A stretch of DNA of 64,000 nucleotides, taken from Candidatus Wallbacteria bacterium. Lineage in GTDB: Bacteria; Muiribacteriota; UBA6191; JACPRK01. Shown in pieces: positions 62,178 through 64,000 of the stretch. The notes beneath the pieces were generated by a model. That model saw nothing but the letters and a program-made list of their open reading frames with translations. It ran no database searches and had not been told where the DNA came from. The stretch spans positions 62,001-126,000 of the forward strand of contig JACQZN010000036.1 of the NCBI GenBank assembly GCA_016213845.1, given 5' to 3'. Position 1 is the first letter of the stretch. Each line of letters begins with the position of its first letter. A program made the translations under genes and the position numbers.

Positions 62178-64000
62178 ATGTACGACGGCTTCAAACACCA
62201 GCTTCCCGACAGCGATCAGGAAGAGACTCGCGAATGGATCGAGGCGCTCGACCGGATCGTGGAGCGTTCCGGCCCCGAGCGCGCCCAGTTCGTTCTCTAC
62301 AAGCTCCTCAAGAGAGCGCGCCAGCTCAACGTCGGCCTGGCCCCCCTGGTCCAGACCCGCTACATCAACACCATCTCGCCCGAACAGGAGCCGCCCTTCC
62401 CGGGCGACGAGAAGATCGAGCTCCGCATCCGCCGCATCGTCCGCTGGAACGCGGCGATCATGGTCTCCCGCGCCAATCAGCGCTACCCGGGCATCGGCGG
62501 CCACATCAGCACCTACGCATCCTCGGCCAGCCTCTACGAGGTCGGCTTCAACCACTTCTTCCGCGGCAAGGACGCCGACGGCATCGGCGACCAGATCTCC
62601 TTCCAGGGCCACGCCGCCCCGGGCGTCTACGCCCGCGCCTTCCTCGAAGGCCGCATCTCCGAGCAGCAGCTCGACAACTTCCGACGCGAAGTGGTCCCCG
62701 GCGCCGGCCTCTCGTCCTATCCGCACCCCCGCCTGATGCCGCACTTCTGGGAGTTCCCTACCGTCTCGATGGGGCTGGGGCCGATCAACGCCATTTACCA
62801 GGCTCGCTTCAACCGCTACCTCCACCACCGCGGCATCAAGGACACCTCGCGCTGCCGCGTCTGGGCCTTCCTCGGCGACGGCGAGACCGACGAGCCCGAA
62901 GCCTTGGGCGCGCTCTCCATCGCCGCGCGAGAGAAGCTCGATAACCTCATCTTCGTCGTCAACTGCAACTTGCAGCGCCTCGACGGCCCCGTCCGAGGCA
63001 ATGGCAAGATCATCCAGGAGCTGGAGTCCGTCTTCCGAGGCGCCGGCTGGAACGTCATCAAGGTGATCTGGGCGCGCGAGTGGGACCCGCTGCTGGCCCG
63101 CGACGTCGACGGCGCACTCGTCGAGAAGATGAACGAGACCCTCGACGGCGAGTACCAGAAGTTCTCGGTCGAATCGGGCGCCTACATCCGCGAGCACTTC
63201 TTCGGCAGCGATCCGCGCTTGCGGGCGCTGGTGGCCGACCTCACCGACGATCAGCTCGAGAAGCTCCGCCGCGGCGGTCACGACTACCGCAAGCTCTTCG
63301 CCGCCTACTCGCACGCCGTGGCTTTCACCGGCGCCCCGACGGTCATCCTCGCCCACACCATCAAGGGCTGGGCCCTGGGCGAAGGCTTCGAGGCCCGAAA
63401 CGTCACCCATCAGATGAAAAAGCTCTCCGAAAAGGAGCTGAAAGTCTTCCGCGATCGCCTCGAGCTGCCCATCACCGACGCCGAATTGAAGAACCCGCCT
63501 TACTTCCATCCCGGCTCCAAGAGCCTCGAGATCCAGTACCTGATGGAGCGCCGCGCGGCCCTCGGCGGCTGCGTGCCCAAGCGCATTGTCAACGCCCGCC
63601 CGCTCGAGCTGGCGCCGGACGCGACCTACGAGGAGTTCCTCGAGGGCACGCCCACCAACCGCGAGGTCTCCACCACGATGGGGTTCGTGGGTCTTTTGAG
63701 GCAGTTGCTCCGCGAGCCAGGCCTCGGCAAGCGCATCGTCCCGATCGTGCCCGACGAGGCGCGCACCTTCGGCATGGACCCGCTGTTCAAGGAGATCAAG
63801 ATCTACAGCGCCGTCGGCCAGAAGTACGAGCCCGTCGACTCCAACTTCCTCCTGAGCTACTCCGAGGCGCAGGACGGACAGCTCATGGAGGAGGGGATCA
63901 CCGAGGCCGGCTCGATGGCGTCTTTCACGGCCGCCGGGACCGCCTACGCCACCCACGGCGAGCACATGATCCCGTTCTACATCTTCTACTCGATGTTCGG
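62178..64000 (+). CDS. aceE: Pyruvate dehydrogenase E1, homodimeric type (5' part, runs off the window)
   Basis: 607 codons are visible, beginning ATG with AAGGAGCAG upstream. It continues beyond the right edge. N-terminal [14 protein letters not shown] segment ([13 protein letters not shown]), [20 protein letters not shown] sequence ([18 protein letters not shown]), [20 protein letters not shown], and the thiamine-diphosphate motif [11 protein letters not shown] ... [14 protein letters not shown]. Then [22 protein letters not shown] and [15 protein letters not shown]. It converts pyruvate to acetyl-CoA with E2/E3. Transcription probably starts in or after the composite repeat, since a TAAGAT box lies at 62111-62116. 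Confidence 0.96.
   Translation, partial: MYDGFKHQLPDSDQEETREWIEALDRIVERSGPERAQFVLYKLLKRARQLNVGLAPLVQTRYINTISPEQEPPFPGDEKIELRIRRIVRWNAAIMVSRANQRYPGIGGHISTYASSASLYEVGFNHFFRGKDADGIGDQISFQGHAAPGVYARAFLEGRISEQQLDNFRREVVPGAGLSSYPHPRLMPHFWEFPTVSMGLGPINAIYQARFNRYLHHRGIKDTSRCRVWAFLGDGETDEPEALGALSIAAREKLDNLIFVVNCNLQRLDGPVRGNGKIIQELESVFRGAGWNVIKVIWAREWDPLLARDVDGALVEKMNETLDGEYQKFSVESGAYIREHFFGSDPRLRALVADLTDDQLEKLRRGGHDYRKLFAAYSHAVAFTGAPTVILAHTIKGWALGEGFEARNVTHQMKKLSEKELKVFRDRLELPITDAELKNPPYFHPGSKSLEIQYLMERRAALGGCVPKRIVNARPLELAPDATYEEFLEGTPTNREVSTTMGFVGLLRQLLREPGLGKRIVPIVPDEARTFGMDPLFKEIKIYSAVGQKYEPVDSNFLLSYSEAQDGQLMEEGITEAGSMASFTAAGTAYATHGEHMIPFYIFYSMF

Noticed and set aside
62088..63965. Long minus-strand frame opposite aceE
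   Set aside because: It is antisense to a clear pyruvate dehydrogenase E1 sequence and consists of low-complexity Ala/Gly/Leu/Val typical of high-GC shadows.

Overview
The window is a high-GC stretch of a Gram-negative chromosome. It carries a TonB-dependent receptor, porin remnants and many exported proteins with cleavable-looking signal peptides. Hanks-type kinase, MoxR, WD40 and TPR proteins, a homodimeric pyruvate dehydrogenase E1 and TMTC-type membrane proteins fit a large-genome, free-living lineage of the Planctomycetota/Myxococcota/Acidobacteriota kind. The sequence alone does not decide the phylum. Genes are packed in short operons whose members often overlap by 4 bp (ATGA or GTGA). 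Many solitary genes have no Shine-Dalgarno and instead carry a TANNNT box 6-9 nt before the start codon, as expected for leaderless mRNAs.

Layout. 0-5.6 kb (minus): a polyamine operon of two class-III aminotransferases followed by potA, potB and potC. 5.6-9.1 kb: an accessory scar with a PilC/integrase chimera, an unknown lower-GC gene, a defective nucleotidyltransferase-like gene and a membrane protein. 9.1-9.8 kb: a candidate large structured non-coding RNA of about 610 nt with its own promoter, several hairpins (two capped by GNRA tetraloops) and a rho-independent terminator. 9.9-18.4 kb (minus): lytic transglycosylase and histidine ammonia-lyase, a Cys/Gly-rich exported protein, then a CBM48 protein coupled to an ABC-2-like/CPBP membrane protein. 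18.5-20 kb: a LysR regulator divergent from a small exported protein. 20-26.4 kb (minus): an operon of a DNA-glycosylase/GNAT fusion, a MoxR ATPase, a TraB/DUF5682-like protein and a Ser/Thr kinase. 26.5-39.6 kb: exported and TPR proteins, pgk, a TMTC-like protein, TonB receptor/YfiR/hybrid kinase, a cNMP-binding protein, an exported PI3K-like kinase-fold protein and mobB.

39.6-44.1 kb is a second accessory scar: one intact vapBC-like pair, an antitoxin whose PIN toxin is cut after about 20 residues, remnants of PIN, nucleotidyltransferase, radical-SAM and porin genes, a tandem repeat and tRNA-Leu(CAG). 44.1-51.8 kb holds a WD40 protein derived from an nSTAND NTPase, a CBM48 esterase, twin amidohydrolases, a cNMP-binding/MinD-like fusion and an orphan DHp-like protein. 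52-64 kb holds an exported FAD amine oxidase with a c-heme motif plus two lipocalin-like partners, a zinc phospholipase C-like protein, a pseudopilin-like protein, a lipase-maturation-factor protein, a small acetyltransferase with a YyaL-type protein, and the 5' part of aceE, which runs off the window.

Two repeat families thread through intergenic space. One is a composite element made of different 7-bp repeat tracts around a conserved core, with three near-complete copies. The other is a GGGGTCCAGGGGG-type palindromic element with at least four copies. The strongest candidates for something undescribed are the 9.1-9.8 kb RNA, the composite heptamer element, and the MoxR/TraB-like/kinase operon.
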